64,000 nucleotides of DNA, taken from NCBI GenBank assembly GCA_023666275.1, contig JAMPCJ010000004.1, forward strand, positions 171,712 to 235,711, read 5' to 3'. The notes beneath the pieces were generated by a model. That model worked only from the letters and a program-made list of their open reading frames with translations. It was not told the origin of the DNA and did not search any database. Each line of letters opens with the position of its first letter. Within the stretch, counting starts at the first letter, position 1. The translations under genes were made by a program, and so were the position numbers. This DNA comes from Treponema brennaborense (GTDB lineage Bacteria; Spirochaetota; Spirochaetia; Treponematales; Treponemataceae). Shown here piece after piece: positions 1 to 8,095 of the stretch.

Positions 1-81
1 TTCCAGTCCGAAAAAAATAAACGCAATCAGTGTTCCCGAACCGATAATCAGCAGGGAATAATATATAAAATACCGTATCAT
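1..81 (-). CDS. rnfB: RnfB N-terminus (partial, runs off left edge)
   Basis: Only the first 27 codons are in the window. The ATG is at 81..79, 9 bases after the rnfA stop, with AGGA just upstream. The visible peptide begins MIRYFIYYSLLIIGSGTL and is a single hydrophobic helix, which fits the N-terminal membrane anchor of RnfB, the ferredoxin-like subunit. Gene order (C-D-G-E-A-B) is the main ground for the name. The iron-sulfur motifs that would prove it lie outside the window. Confidence 0.6.
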   Translation of the reverse strand, partial: MIRYFIYYSLLIIGSGTLIAFIFFGLE

Positions 82-90
82 TGCATAATC

Positions 91-639
91 CTAAATATGG
101 AACCAAACTATATTCCATGCATACAATGCGCACATAATAACCGCAAGGCTTACAAGCACAGCGCCGCCGGATTTAAAATCCCTCATAAGCCGTGCGGAGC
201 GCAGCCGTTGTCTGACCGCATATAAAATCGGCGTCAATAAATAGCACGAGAGCACACAGCACACAACGGACAGCACCGCGGCACCAAATGTCGGCGAAAC
301 AACGAGAGCCAGCAGTACAGACGGAAAAACAACCGCCGTTTCGGAAAACCGCACAGGGCATATTTTTCCCAGAACAAAATCGCCTGCCGCAGCAAAAGGA
401 ATAAAAACAAGCGCGCATATAAGCGGCAGGAGCTCCTGCAAACGCAGCGGAACCAAAATATGCTGCGACACCAGCCAGGCTGCCATAACAGACAGTACGG
501 AAACACACAGCGCAGCCGCCATTCTGAACAAAAAGAATTCGGGGCGCTTGGATAAATCGAATATGCGCTTCACGCCGATGCCGTAACAAAGTACGGAAGA
601 AGAAACAAAAGCAAAGAAAAAAAAGATTTTCGGCAGCAT
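91..639 (-). CDS. rnfA: RnfA-like membrane subunit, divergent
   Basis: Predicted integral membrane protein of 182 aa with about six hydrophobic segments, in the position of RnfA (NqrE family) in an rnfCDGEA operon. The Rnf complex normally couples ferredoxin:NAD oxidoreduction to ion transport. The start MLPKIFFFF at 639 was chosen over longer in-frame starts because an AGAGGAAA ribosome site overlaps the rnfE stop just upstream. Canonical RnfA has two conserved cysteines, in GxCPFLGVS-like and TNC-like motifs, that ligate a membrane 2Fe-2S cluster. The matching places here read YGIGVKRIFDLS and SPTFGA, with no cysteine. The family assignment therefore rests on context, length and topology, and normal electron transfer through this subunit is doubtful. 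Confidence 0.7.
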   Translation of the reverse strand: MLPKIFFFFAFVSSSVLCYGIGVKRIFDLSKRPEFFLFRMAAALCVSVLSVMAAWLVSQHILVPLRLQELLPLICALVFIPFAAAGDFVLGKICPVRFSETAVVFPSVLLALVVSPTFGAAVLSVVCCVLSCYLLTPILYAVRQRLRSARLMRDFKSGGAVLVSLAVIMCALYAWNIVWFHI

Positions 640-641
640 AC

Positions 642-1259
642 TCAGTTTTTCCTCTCGGAAAATGAAATTTTTCTGCTGATAAAAGAAGCCAGCATTACCG
701 ACAGCGCCAGCAAAATAACCGCAAACGGAATGGAATTTCTGAAAAAAGACGGATGCGCGCGCAGGACAGGAAACAAACAGCATTCAAACACGCCGGCAGG
801 AACCGGCAGCGTAAGCGACCCGAAAGCAATTAAATCGCGGACACAATAAAACACAACAGCGCAGCACGAAAAAATGCCTGTCTGCGAAAAATTATTTTTC
901 AATTCAGAAGCAAGCGCGGACGGCTGATTATCGCACGGCGGCACACGCAGCATGCCGAGCATAAAAGAAGACATCAGCGCCAAATATAACGAAAAACCAA
1001 GCGTCAGCGCGATAACAGGCGAATACAATGCCAATAACTGCTTAAAAAGAACTGAAAACATTACGAGAACCAATAATTGCAGCACGCGTCCGGTATCTCC
1101 CATGCGCAGGCGCGAAATTCCCGCAGCGGAAAGCGTACCAAGCAGCACAATCAAATTGACAAACACAATCATGACAATACCGTAAGCCAAGCGTCCCGGA
1201 GATGGAACAAGAAACGAAAGCGCCGCTGCGGTATACATATTGTAATTTTTGCCCGTCAT
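642..1259 (-). CDS. rnfE: RnfE-like membrane subunit, divergent
   Basis: Predicted multi-pass membrane protein of 205 aa between rnfG and rnfA, with the usual RnfE (NqrD family) length. The start MTGKNYNM at 1259 has AGGAGCTG about 8 bases upstream and follows the rnfG stop by 2 bases. The segment NLIVLLGTLSAAGIS occupies the place of the canonical LGLCPLLAVT motif and lacks the cysteine. ALMSSFMLGML stands where the family has a TNC motif, again without cysteine. Cysteines elsewhere (FSCC, FYCV, ECCLF) are not at family positions. The fold is probably retained while the membrane 2Fe-2S site looks lost. Confidence 0.7.
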   Translation of the reverse strand: MTGKNYNMYTAAALSFLVPSPGRLAYGIVMIVFVNLIVLLGTLSAAGISRLRMGDTGRVLQLLVLVMFSVLFKQLLALYSPVIALTLGFSLYLALMSSFMLGMLRVPPCDNQPSALASELKNNFSQTGIFSCCAVVFYCVRDLIAFGSLTLPVPAGVFECCLFPVLRAHPSFFRNSIPFAVILLALSVMLASFISRKISFSERKN

Positions 1260-1261
1260 AT

Positions 1262-1777
1262 TCAAGACAGCTCCTTTTTTTCGGCGGCAGAAGAATCGGC
1301 GGTGGCAGTACCCAAAACCCGCGTAATTGCATATATCCAATAATCGGAAAGCTGCCTTGTTATTCCGAATGCCGCCGCATCTATCGGTTCTTTGATGCCT
1401 GCGATGCCGGCAAATACACAGCCGGTTTCCCTGGTGTACGCAAATACAGCCGGCACCGGACCGCATATCCCGACAATCTGTGCAATAATTCCCGTTACTT
1501 CACGGCTTTTCTGCGCCGATGCAGAACCTGCATTTTTTTCGACGGCGGAAACAGCATAAGCGGAAACAGCAAACGGCAGCGGAATGTCTATCGTCTGCAC
1601 AGCTTCGAATTCCGTCTGAAACTGCCGTTCAATCACAGCAATAACCGCTTCCTGCAATTTTTCGCAGCGGACAGAACGGGAAAGCATTTCTACCGTTATA
1701 AGAACCGCGCTTCCCGCAACAAGAAACGCCAGCACGATAAGATATATACGCAGATTCGATTTGAAAAAATCAGACAT
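1262..1777 (-). CDS. rnfG: RnfG-like periplasmic subunit without FMN motif
   Basis: Protein of 171 aa with one N-terminal membrane helix (about residues 10-30) and an extracytoplasmic domain containing FAYTRETGCVFAGI, as expected of the FMN-binding domain of RnfG/NqrC. The family attaches FMN covalently to threonine in an S/T-G-A-T motif near the C-terminus. Here that stretch reads YWIYAITRVLGTATADS and no S/T-G-A-S/T motif occurs anywhere in the protein. The first 8 bases overlap the 3' end of rnfD, so the genes are translationally coupled. The assignment rests on position, topology and weak domain similarity. Confidence 0.68.
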   Translation of the reverse strand: MSDFFKSNLRIYLIVLAFLVAGSAVLITVEMLSRSVRCEKLQEAVIAVIERQFQTEFEAVQTIDIPLPFAVSAYAVSAVEKNAGSASAQKSREVTGIIAQIVGICGPVPAVFAYTRETGCVFAGIAGIKEPIDAAAFGITRQLSDYWIYAITRVLGTATADSSAAEKKELS

Positions 1778-2825
1778 ACAATACCTCTTTGTTCATACGC
1801 CGCTTTGCCATTCGTGCTTCATACAAACGGTCTTCGAGAAACTGAATAAACACCGAAAAAATATTCATTACCAAAATAGTAAACACGCAGCCCACGGAAG
1901 AAGCTCCGCATCCGCAAAACAAAAATGCGGCACAGCCGGCAGAACATGCGTATAAAACTTTTCCGGCAGCGCCGAGCGGAACCGTGCCCTGCCAATCCAA
2001 AAGAAAGAACGCCGAAAAAAGCGTGCCGCCGGAAAGTAGCGCAAAAAGCATATCGCCGTTAAAATACGAACCGGTAACCGGAACAAACGCGAAAACACGC
2101 ACGCAAAATGCATACGCAATCATGTACAAACACGGAACAAGCGCGCGTATCATGTTTTCGGTAAGGAGAAAAACTGACGACAGCAGCGTAAAAAAGTTAA
2201 AGCGGAACGCCGGAACCGCGGAATGCGTATCCCAAAACATGCTGATATATCCGGCGGGAATTTCTGCGCCGAACAGACGGAATATATATGTATTAAGCCA
2301 TGAAGTGATTTTTTCGTCAAACGCAGCGCCGGCTGCGTTTTGTTCCGTCAAAAAATTCTGCACCAAGCTGCCGCGTTTCAGCGCTTCGGCGGTAATATCG
2401 GTCTGCGGAAACGCCGCCATGCCCAAAAAGTACAAAAGCACAACCGTAAAACAAACAGGATGAATCCAGGAATCCGCGCCGCCGCCGAAAGCATATTTTA
2501 TCAAAAGCAGCGAACCAAACGAAACGAAAAATACCGCCGCCGGATGATACCCTGCCGGTACAAACATACCGATAAAAAATCCCTGCAGCAAAAAGGTGCC
2601 GTTTTGAATGTCGGCAGTTCTGCGCAGCGCGCAGTGCAGCAGTTCCGCACAAAACGATGCCGCCGCCGAAGCAATAAGAATATAAAGCGACGAGTATGAT
2701 TTTGTATACATCAGCATACAAATATGAGGAAGAAACGACAGCAGCAGTACACGGGAACGAATATGCACAGACGGAGTAAAATGCAAAAACGGCGCTGTTG
2801 TTACATGTTCGGATATATGTTCCAT
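1770..2825 (-). CDS. rnfD: RnfD-like membrane subunit without FMN motif
   Basis: 351-aa multi-pass membrane protein of the RnfD/NqrB family. Recognisable marks are SPHIR-like PSVHIRSR near residue 18, the membrane segment ending FGGGADSWIHP (family FGG.G.N.FNP), and the C-terminal pattern ending in ILVMN. The start ATG at 2825 overlaps the rnfC stop as TAATG. RnfD normally carries covalent FMN on a conserved SGAT motif in a periplasmic loop. The equivalent region here (DITAEALKRGSLVQNFL) has none, and the only similar string, CGASS near the C-terminus, lies in the wrong place and lacks the leading Ser/Thr. Confidence 0.8.
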   Translation of the reverse strand: MEHISEHVTTAPFLHFTPSVHIRSRVLLLSFLPHICMLMYTKSYSSLYILIASAAASFCAELLHCALRRTADIQNGTFLLQGFFIGMFVPAGYHPAAVFFVSFGSLLLIKYAFGGGADSWIHPVCFTVVLLYFLGMAAFPQTDITAEALKRGSLVQNFLTEQNAAGAAFDEKITSWLNTYIFRLFGAEIPAGYISMFWDTHSAVPAFRFNFFTLLSSVFLLTENMIRALVPCLYMIAYAFCVRVFAFVPVTGSYFNGDMLFALLSGGTLFSAFFLLDWQGTVPLGAAGKVLYACSAGCAAFLFCGCGASSVGCVFTILVMNIFSVFIQFLEDRLYEARMAKRRMNKEVLYV

Positions 2826-4126
2826 TAGAGCTGTCCTTTTAATAATTTTATTATCTGATGCAGCGGTATGCGAGAAGGACAAACAGCGCTGCATAAACCA
2901 CACTGAGAACACAAACGTATCGAAGTTTCAGTCATTTCCGGCAGGCTGCGGTTTTCTTTGTAATCCGCATAAATCGATTCGGGATGCAGACCGTTCGGGC
3001 ACACGCCGCGGCAATAACCGCACCGCATGCAGTCACTTTGCGCAAGATCGGACGGCGAACGCACCGGAACCACGGAAATCGATTTTACCCGCTTTGTTAC
3101 CGGCGCATCAATATCGCAGACATCAAAGCCGCCGAGCATTCCGTTGACTATCACTTTTACATCGGAGTGCGGCATAAGTCCGCATTCTTCAAGCAGATTT
3201 CGTATCGGCGTGCCGATTTTTACGCGGAACATTCCGCCCGATGCCAAAGGTTCGCCGGAAATCTGCACGATTCGTTCGATAACGGGAACGCCGCCGACAA
3301 GCGCATCATGCACAGACAAGGCTGTCGCGCTGTCGATAAAAACGTCATGCGTTGTTATATCGGCGGGCAGCGTGCTTATATGTTTTTTTCGCGCATAATT
3401 TTTTATGCTTCTGATTATTGCGCGCACCGTTCCGCAGGGATATTTCGAAACAGACATCGGAACAAACACCGTCTGCGCCGTTTTAAACAAATCCTGCATC
3501 GTTTTTTCTTCAGGTAAAATAATATTGTTTTCCGCATATAAAAAAACAACAAAGCGGGCATTCATCGTATCCGCTATAATCGCAGCTCCCTCAAAGACGC
3601 TTTTTTGATAGTGTTCCGCAATAAACGAATCGACGGAGCAGTCCGGTTCGGGATCATACAAACGCACGACCAGCACTTGATTGCGCGGAACCGTCCGCTG
3701 CTGCAATTCTTCGCCCAAAGACCGCGGTTCCCGAAACGTGTTGATAACACCCATTTCCGTCATCTGCCTGCACCGCTGTTCGGAACTGAGGAACATCCAA
3801 TTCAAATCGGCGCGCTTTTTTCCGAGAAACGAAAAAGAACCGGAAAGCCGAATCTTCGCCGCCGAAACCATTTTGCCGGAAACATCCGCGGCGGAAAAAC
3901 AATCGACAACCTGCCCCGGCACGGGCGAATGCACGGCGGCTTCCGTGCCGCCCGCATCAAAGGCGATAATTTGTCCTTCCGTTACATAATTGCCTTTTTT
4001 GACAATCGGTGTAAGAACATGCGTTCCGTCCTGGCAAAAAAGCACGGAAGCTTCCGGCGGCAAAAACGAACTTATCGTTTTTTCGCATGTTTCGGTCATA
4101 TTTTCAATTGCATCAGCGCGAATCAT
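2825..4126 (-). CDS. rnfC: RnfC-like iron-sulfur subunit, NADH/FMN loop lost
   Basis: 433-aa peripheral subunit. The C-terminal part has two intact 4Fe-4S motifs, CMRCGYCRGVCP and CSQCGLCSAVCP. The N-terminal barrel-sandwich region (VLTPIVKKGNYVTEGQIIA, then VHSPVPGQV) also matches RnfC. Canonical RnfC has a glycine-rich GxGGAGFPT loop for FMN/NADH followed by an INGAECEP-like segment. Here the corresponding stretch reads EMGVINTFREPRSLG and then VVRLYDPEPD, so the flavin/nucleotide loop is not visible. It overlaps the upstream membrane-protein gene by 14 bases. It may still bind iron-sulfur clusters, but direct NADH oxidation looks unlikely. Confidence 0.85.
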   Translation of the reverse strand: MIRADAIENMTETCEKTISSFLPPEASVLFCQDGTHVLTPIVKKGNYVTEGQIIAFDAGGTEAAVHSPVPGQVVDCFSAADVSGKMVSAAKIRLSGSFSFLGKKRADLNWMFLSSEQRCRQMTEMGVINTFREPRSLGEELQQRTVPRNQVLVVRLYDPEPDCSVDSFIAEHYQKSVFEGAAIIADTMNARFVVFLYAENNIILPEEKTMQDLFKTAQTVFVPMSVSKYPCGTVRAIIRSIKNYARKKHISTLPADITTHDVFIDSATALSVHDALVGGVPVIERIVQISGEPLASGGMFRVKIGTPIRNLLEECGLMPHSDVKVIVNGMLGGFDVCDIDAPVTKRVKSISVVPVRSPSDLAQSDCMRCGYCRGVCPNGLHPESIYADYKENRSLPEMTETSIRLCSQCGLCSAVCPSRIPLHQIIKLLKGQL

Positions 4127-5552
4127 ACTTCCGCCTTATAAAAAAAATAACGCCAGCAGCCGCAGACAGCAAAAAACAGCACAGCAGCTTTGCCGGCACA
4201 AAAGATTCCGAGTGCCGTGCGCTCGGAACAGCAAAGTCCGCATCGAAAAAAGAACGCTGGGCTATAAAAAGCTGCTCCAGCGAAGAAGCGCCGTATGCAG
4301 CGGAATCCGCAGCGTGCGCAATATAGGCATCGTCAAATACATATTTTTCAGTCATGGTTTCGGCAATACGATTGCCTTCAAGCGAATACTGCACGCAGGC
4401 TACCGTTTCGCCCGCAGCAGGACGATTTTCTTCGGCAGCATCTGAAAGTTTCCTGAAAAGAAACGTATCGGCATACCATTTGCGGCTTATAAAAGCACCC
4501 ATATCAGGCAGCGGCGAACCGCAGTCTTTTTTATATAATTCCATGCAGGATTCTGCCGAAAGCGACATCGCCTTAGTATACTCTATCCGGCAGGGGATAC
4601 TCAAGCGGGAAGGCTTTGATGATGACGAAGCGGGAGAAGCAAAAAGCGCCAGCTGCACCGCAAGCAGCGCCGACGCTGCGGGAACGGCAAACAATACCGA
4701 CGGTTTGTCCGCTGCCGCGTTTTTTGCGCTTGTTTTTGCGTTTATAATAAACACGGGAACAAAACGCCTGACGAGCAGCGCATTTGCGCGCAGTGCTCCG
4801 TTTGCGGCAAGCGCCGACGCAGATGCAAACCCTGCCGCCAGAACAAGCGCGCACAATGCCGCTTTCCATCCGGACAGCGCAAAAAGCAGCAATGCAGATG
4901 CCGCATATATCAAAAACAGCGGGGAACGCAGCAATACACGCAGTGCATTTTTTCTATTATATACAGCAGAAAACAAATACACCGCTGCCGCCTGAGCGCA
5001 CAGCCCTGCACAAACCGCATAAAACGGAAAACACGCCGCAAAAATCAGCGCGGGAACGGCAAACAGCGCAAACAGCATTTTTCTTTTGCTGCAAATAAAA
5101 AAAAACGCAATCACTGCTGCGCTCAAAAAAACAGGAAACAGCGGCTTCACCGTATCTTCTTCGAACCAAAACGGAACAGGAAGCGCATCAAATACCGTGC
5201 GCGCGGCAGCGGAATACTGCTGCGGAATATACAGCAGCCGCCATTTTTGCGATTTATCGAAAAAATACAGCAGTTTTTGAGACTGATACGAGTCTTCCCG
5301 CGCGCAGAACGCCACGGAAAATGCGGACAAGTTTTTGTTCGGCAGGTTTGCGGTATACGAAACAACGCCGTCGATTCCCGCCCGCTCCAACGAAAGCAAA
5401 AGTTCTGTTTCCGGATACGACGAAGCGACTGCCGCCACGCGGTACCCTTTCCACAGCTGCCGATTCGGCGCCGTTTTTAATGCAAACGGAAGAACGCAGC
5501 TCAAAACATACAGCGCTGCATACGAAACAGCATATACAAAAGCGCGCGGCAT
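4113..5552 (-). CDS. Polytopic membrane protein of unknown function
   Basis: 479 aa, not assigned to any family. It has an N-terminal helix (FVYAVSYAALYVLSCVLPF) and an extracytoplasmic stretch of about 110 residues containing ERAGIDGVVSYTANLP. A block of about eight hydrophobic helices follows (about residues 140-310), then a second extracytoplasmic domain of about 130 residues, a final helix and a basic tail IRRKYD. The start at 5552 lies 4 bases after the DUF212 stop, so translation is probably coupled. It overlaps rnfC by 14 bases, which places it in the rnf transcription unit and suggests an accessory or assembly role, by inference only. A longer in-frame start at 5618 would overlap the DUF212 gene heavily and is less likely. 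Confidence 0.7.
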   Translation of the reverse strand: MPRAFVYAVSYAALYVLSCVLPFALKTAPNRQLWKGYRVAAVASSYPETELLLSLERAGIDGVVSYTANLPNKNLSAFSVAFCAREDSYQSQKLLYFFDKSQKWRLLYIPQQYSAAARTVFDALPVPFWFEEDTVKPLFPVFLSAAVIAFFFICSKRKMLFALFAVPALIFAACFPFYAVCAGLCAQAAAVYLFSAVYNRKNALRVLLRSPLFLIYAASALLLFALSGWKAALCALVLAAGFASASALAANGALRANALLVRRFVPVFIINAKTSAKNAAADKPSVLFAVPAASALLAVQLALFASPASSSSKPSRLSIPCRIEYTKAMSLSAESCMELYKKDCGSPLPDMGAFISRKWYADTFLFRKLSDAAEENRPAAGETVACVQYSLEGNRIAETMTEKYVFDDAYIAHAADSAAYGASSLEQLFIAQRSFFDADFAVPSARHSESFVPAKLLCCFLLSAAAGVIFFIRRKYDSR

Positions 5553-5556
5553 CACG

Positions 5557-6036
5557 CTAGAGTACCGAAAACGCGGTTGCGATTGAAAAACCGAGAATGC
5601 TGCCGACGAAAACTTCAAGCGGCTTATGTCCCTGCACTTCTTTTACCGGCCGGAATTTCACGGTTTTTTGACAGGCAAGCTGTTTCCCTATTTCATTAAG
5701 CGCCTTTGCCTGAAGCCCGCTCGATCTGCGGACGCCGACGGCATCACGAATAACAACCATAGTAAAACACAAGGCAAGAATGAATACATCCGAATTGACA
5801 CCGGAATGAAAAGCAATCGACGTGCAGACAGAAGTTACAAGTGCCGCATGACTTGACGGCATTCCGCCGGTACGCCAAATCAAAACATCCGCAAGTTCGC
5901 GCATATTGGCAATTTTGCCGGTCAGCAGCTTTATGACCGTTTTTATAAACTGAGCGGAAAACCAGCTGAACACACAAGCCCAAAATACCGGATTATCAAT
6001 CAATTTATAAAATTGTTCACGCACAACAAACAACAT
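5557..6036 (-). CDS. Divergent PAP2-family (DUF212) membrane protein
   Basis: 159-aa protein of the DUF212/YuiD family, distant relatives of PAP2 phosphatases. Family marks visible are GGMPSSHAA, DAVGVRRSSG and the late GHKPLEV motif, plus several membrane helices. The Ser-His and Asp-Arg motifs resemble the acid-phosphatase active site, but no substrate is established for the family. The ATG at 6036 was chosen over an in-frame TTG at 6072 because a TTGACA promoter lies inside that extension. It is the first gene of the likely operon leading into rnf. Confidence 0.88.
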   Translation of the reverse strand: MLFVVREQFYKLIDNPVFWACVFSWFSAQFIKTVIKLLTGKIANMRELADVLIWRTGGMPSSHAALVTSVCTSIAFHSGVNSDVFILALCFTMVVIRDAVGVRRSSGLQAKALNEIGKQLACQKTVKFRPVKEVQGHKPLEVFVGSILGFSIATAFSVL

Positions 6037-6042
6037 ATCTTC

Positions 6043-6072
6043 ATATTGTGCCGATTTTTCCGCGATTGTCAA
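6043..6072 (-). promoter_or_regulatory. Promoter for DUF212-rnf operon
   Basis: On the minus strand a perfect TTGACA (6072..6067) is followed after 18 bases by CAATAT (6048..6043). The predicted start of transcription falls at or within a base or two of the ATG at 6036, so the message may have almost no leader. It overlaps the promoter of the divergent pseudouridine synthase gene. Confidence 0.5.
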
Positions 6073-6094
6073 TCACACGGCAAAACAGTACAAT
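6066..6094 (+). promoter_or_regulatory. Promoter for RluA-type gene
   Basis: TTGTCA (6066-6071), a 17-base spacer and TACAAT (6089-6094). The ATG of the next gene is at 6102, 7 bases after the -10 box, and no Shine-Dalgarno sequence is present. A leaderless message is therefore likely. The -35 box shares bases with the opposing promoter, so the two directions may compete. Confidence 0.6.
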
Positions 6095-6101
6095 TGACAT
6101 T

Positions 6102-7169
6102 ATGATATTCAGGCAGTTTTCGGCAAAAACCGATGATGACGGGCGCCGCTTTGACAGAATTCTGCGGAAGCTGCTGCCGGATATGCCGCTGCCGCATCTG
6201 TACAAAAACATACGGACAGGAAAACTGCGGCTGAACGGCAGAAAAACGCCGATAACGCAAAAAGTCCGCGCAGGAGACAGCATAGACATTGCGGAAGCAC
6301 TGCTTGCAGAACAAGAACGGCAAATCGTGCCGGACGCCGTGCAGCGCGCCCGCAATGCAAATGAAGATACGGCGCAAAGCACTGTTTCTGCCGCCGCAAT
6401 GCCGCTGCAGGATATTTTCAAAAACGAACATATCCGCATTATAAACAAGCCGTACAATATACCCGTTCACTCCGCAAAAAAAACAAACGCGGACATTGCA
6501 TCAGCCGTTAAATACGACGGACGCTCGTCGCTGTCGTTTGTCTGCGCACCGATGCACCGCCTCGACCGCATGACAACCGGCGCACTTGCTATTTCTCAAA
6601 GCATAACCGGCGCGCGCTGGTTTTCGCAGGCGATTTCCCGCCATGAAATCGAAAAAACGTATCTTGCCGTTGTCGAAAACCGCATTGACGGCGACATAAC
6701 GCTCTCCGGCATCATCGCGGCAGATAAAAACATATCGCCGAAAACGCGTTTTGCATCCGTGTCTGTTTCGGAGGCAAACGGCACAGAAGATGCAGCCTGC
6801 CGCGGCGGAAAACACGCAGTAACGCATCTGCACCCGCTTGCCGTCGGAACGCTTGCGATTGCGGAAGCGGAACAAAAGCGCACCGTTACGCTGGCGGAAA
6901 TCCGCATAGAAACCGGCAGAACGCATCAGATCCGCGCGCAGTGTGCGCACGCGGGATTTGCGCTTTTGGGAGATACCGCATACGGCGCGCGCGCCTTCTC
7001 GCTGAACGGACAGTCGCTTTTTCTCCACGCGTACACGCTGCGCTTTCCCGCCAATCCGCTCGGCATTCCGCGCATAGTGCGGGCAGACATTCCGCAAAAC
7101 TTCCGCACGCTGCTGAAAAAATGCTTGCAAGTTGACGGCGTACCATTTTATAATACTATACGAACATGA
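6102..7169 (+). CDS. RluA/RluC-family 23S rRNA pseudouridine synthase
   Basis: 355 aa. An N-terminal S4 RNA-binding domain (about residues 12-75, with DRILRKLLPDMP) is followed by the RluA catalytic domain. The signature HRLDRMTTGAL carries the catalytic aspartate, and the late motif ETGRTHQIRAQCAHAGFALLGD is in the expected place (residues about 280-300). The enzyme isomerises uridine to pseudouridine in rRNA, and the exact site cannot be read from sequence. The ATG at 6102 was chosen because a good promoter ends at 6094. The stop overlaps the next gene's start as ATGA. Confidence 0.9.
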   Translation: MIFRQFSAKTDDDGRRFDRILRKLLPDMPLPHLYKNIRTGKLRLNGRKTPITQKVRAGDSIDIAEALLAEQERQIVPDAVQRARNANEDTAQSTVSAAAMPLQDIFKNEHIRIINKPYNIPVHSAKKTNADIASAVKYDGRSSLSFVCAPMHRLDRMTTGALAISQSITGARWFSQAISRHEIEKTYLAVVENRIDGDITLSGIIAADKNISPKTRFASVSVSEANGTEDAACRGGKHAVTHLHPLAVGTLAIAEAEQKRTVTLAEIRIETGRTHQIRAQCAHAGFALLGDTAYGARAFSLNGQSLFLHAYTLRFPANPLGIPRIVRADIPQNFRTLLKKCLQVDGVPFYNTIRT

Positions 7170-8062
7170 AACTGCTGCATAACCTTGTCAGTCGCATAAA
7201 AGGAATAACCGTATTCGCGCTTGTCGGCGAAAGCGGCACGGGAAAAAGTTTCCGCGCTAAACTGCTTGCCCAGAAAAACGGCGCCGATGTTATCATAGAT
7301 GACGGACTGCTGATTCAGGACGATAAAATCGTTGCGGGACACTCGGCAAAACGCGAAAAAACATTTCTCGGCGCGGTACGCGTTGCTTTATTCGACGATA
7401 AAGCGCACCGCGACGAAGTGGCAAAAGCCCTGCAGCACCTCAACATAAAAAAAATACTGATTCTCGGCACGTCCGAAAAAATGGTCAATAAAATAGCATT
7501 GCGCCTTCAGCTGCCGCCGCCGGAAAAAATCATCAAAATAGACGATATTGCTTCAAAAGAAGAAATAGAACTTGCTATCCGTTCCCGCAGAATAGAAGGA
7601 AAACATGTAATCCCCGTGCCGGCAATCGAAATAAAGCGCAAGTATCCCAAAATCTTTTACGATGCCGTGCGCATATTTCTGAAACGCAAAGCTACGCCGA
7701 TCAGCGGCAAAACGGATTCCAAAGTATTCGAAAAATCCGTGGTGCGTCCCGAATTTTCCAAAAAAGGCCGCATAAGCATTTCCGAGGCGGCGCTCACGCA
7801 AATGGTAATGCACTGCGTAAGCGAATTCGACACGCATATACGCGTCAAAAAGCTGTCCATAAAAACCGATGACCGCGGCTACCGCATCATTATAACAACA
7901 GACGTACCGTTCGGCACGCAGCTTGCGGGCACCATTCATAATCTGCAGCAGTATATTATCGGAAACATAGAGCGGTACACCGGCATACTTATAGAAGAAG
8001 TCAGCATTATTATAGACAAAATATCCACCGGCAAAAATCCGGAAACACACGGCAGCCGATGA
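7166..8062 (+). CDS. P-loop ATPase fused to Asp23/Gls24 domain
   Basis: 298 aa with two parts. The N-terminal half has a Walker A motif GESGTGKS at residues 22-29, then DVIIDDGLL, ILGTSEKM and a short beta/alpha ATPase-like fold. The C-terminal part (about residues 200-290, from GRISISEAALTQMV to EEVSIIID) matches the Asp23/Gls24 envelope-stress family, including the IGNIERYTGILIEEV pattern. Asp23 proteins in Gram-positives sit at the membrane and have no catalytic role. Joining one to a nucleotide-binding domain is unusual, and the job here is unknown. The gene overlaps the preceding synthase by 4 bases, so it is co-translated. The absent HPr-kinase signature argues against HprK. Confidence 0.75.
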   Translation: MKLLHNLVSRIKGITVFALVGESGTGKSFRAKLLAQKNGADVIIDDGLLIQDDKIVAGHSAKREKTFLGAVRVALFDDKAHRDEVAKALQHLNIKKILILGTSEKMVNKIALRLQLPPPEKIIKIDDIASKEEIELAIRSRRIEGKHVIPVPAIEIKRKYPKIFYDAVRIFLKRKATPISGKTDSKVFEKSVVRPEFSKKGRISISEAALTQMVMHCVSEFDTHIRVKKLSIKTDDRGYRIIITTDVPFGTQLAGTIHNLQQYIIGNIERYTGILIEEVSIIIDKISTGKNPETHGSR

Positions 8063-8095
8063 CTGCTGCTTTTTGTGTTCGGCGCACGAAAAAAA

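Noticed and set aside
6037..6072. TTG at 6072 as start of the DUF212 gene
   Set aside because: A TTGACA promoter on the same strand lies within that extension and there is no ribosome site; the ATG at 6036 gives the family length.
7166..8062. HPr kinase/phosphorylase from the P-loop GESGTGKS
   Set aside because: The HprK signature and capping residues are missing and the C-terminal half is Asp23-like.
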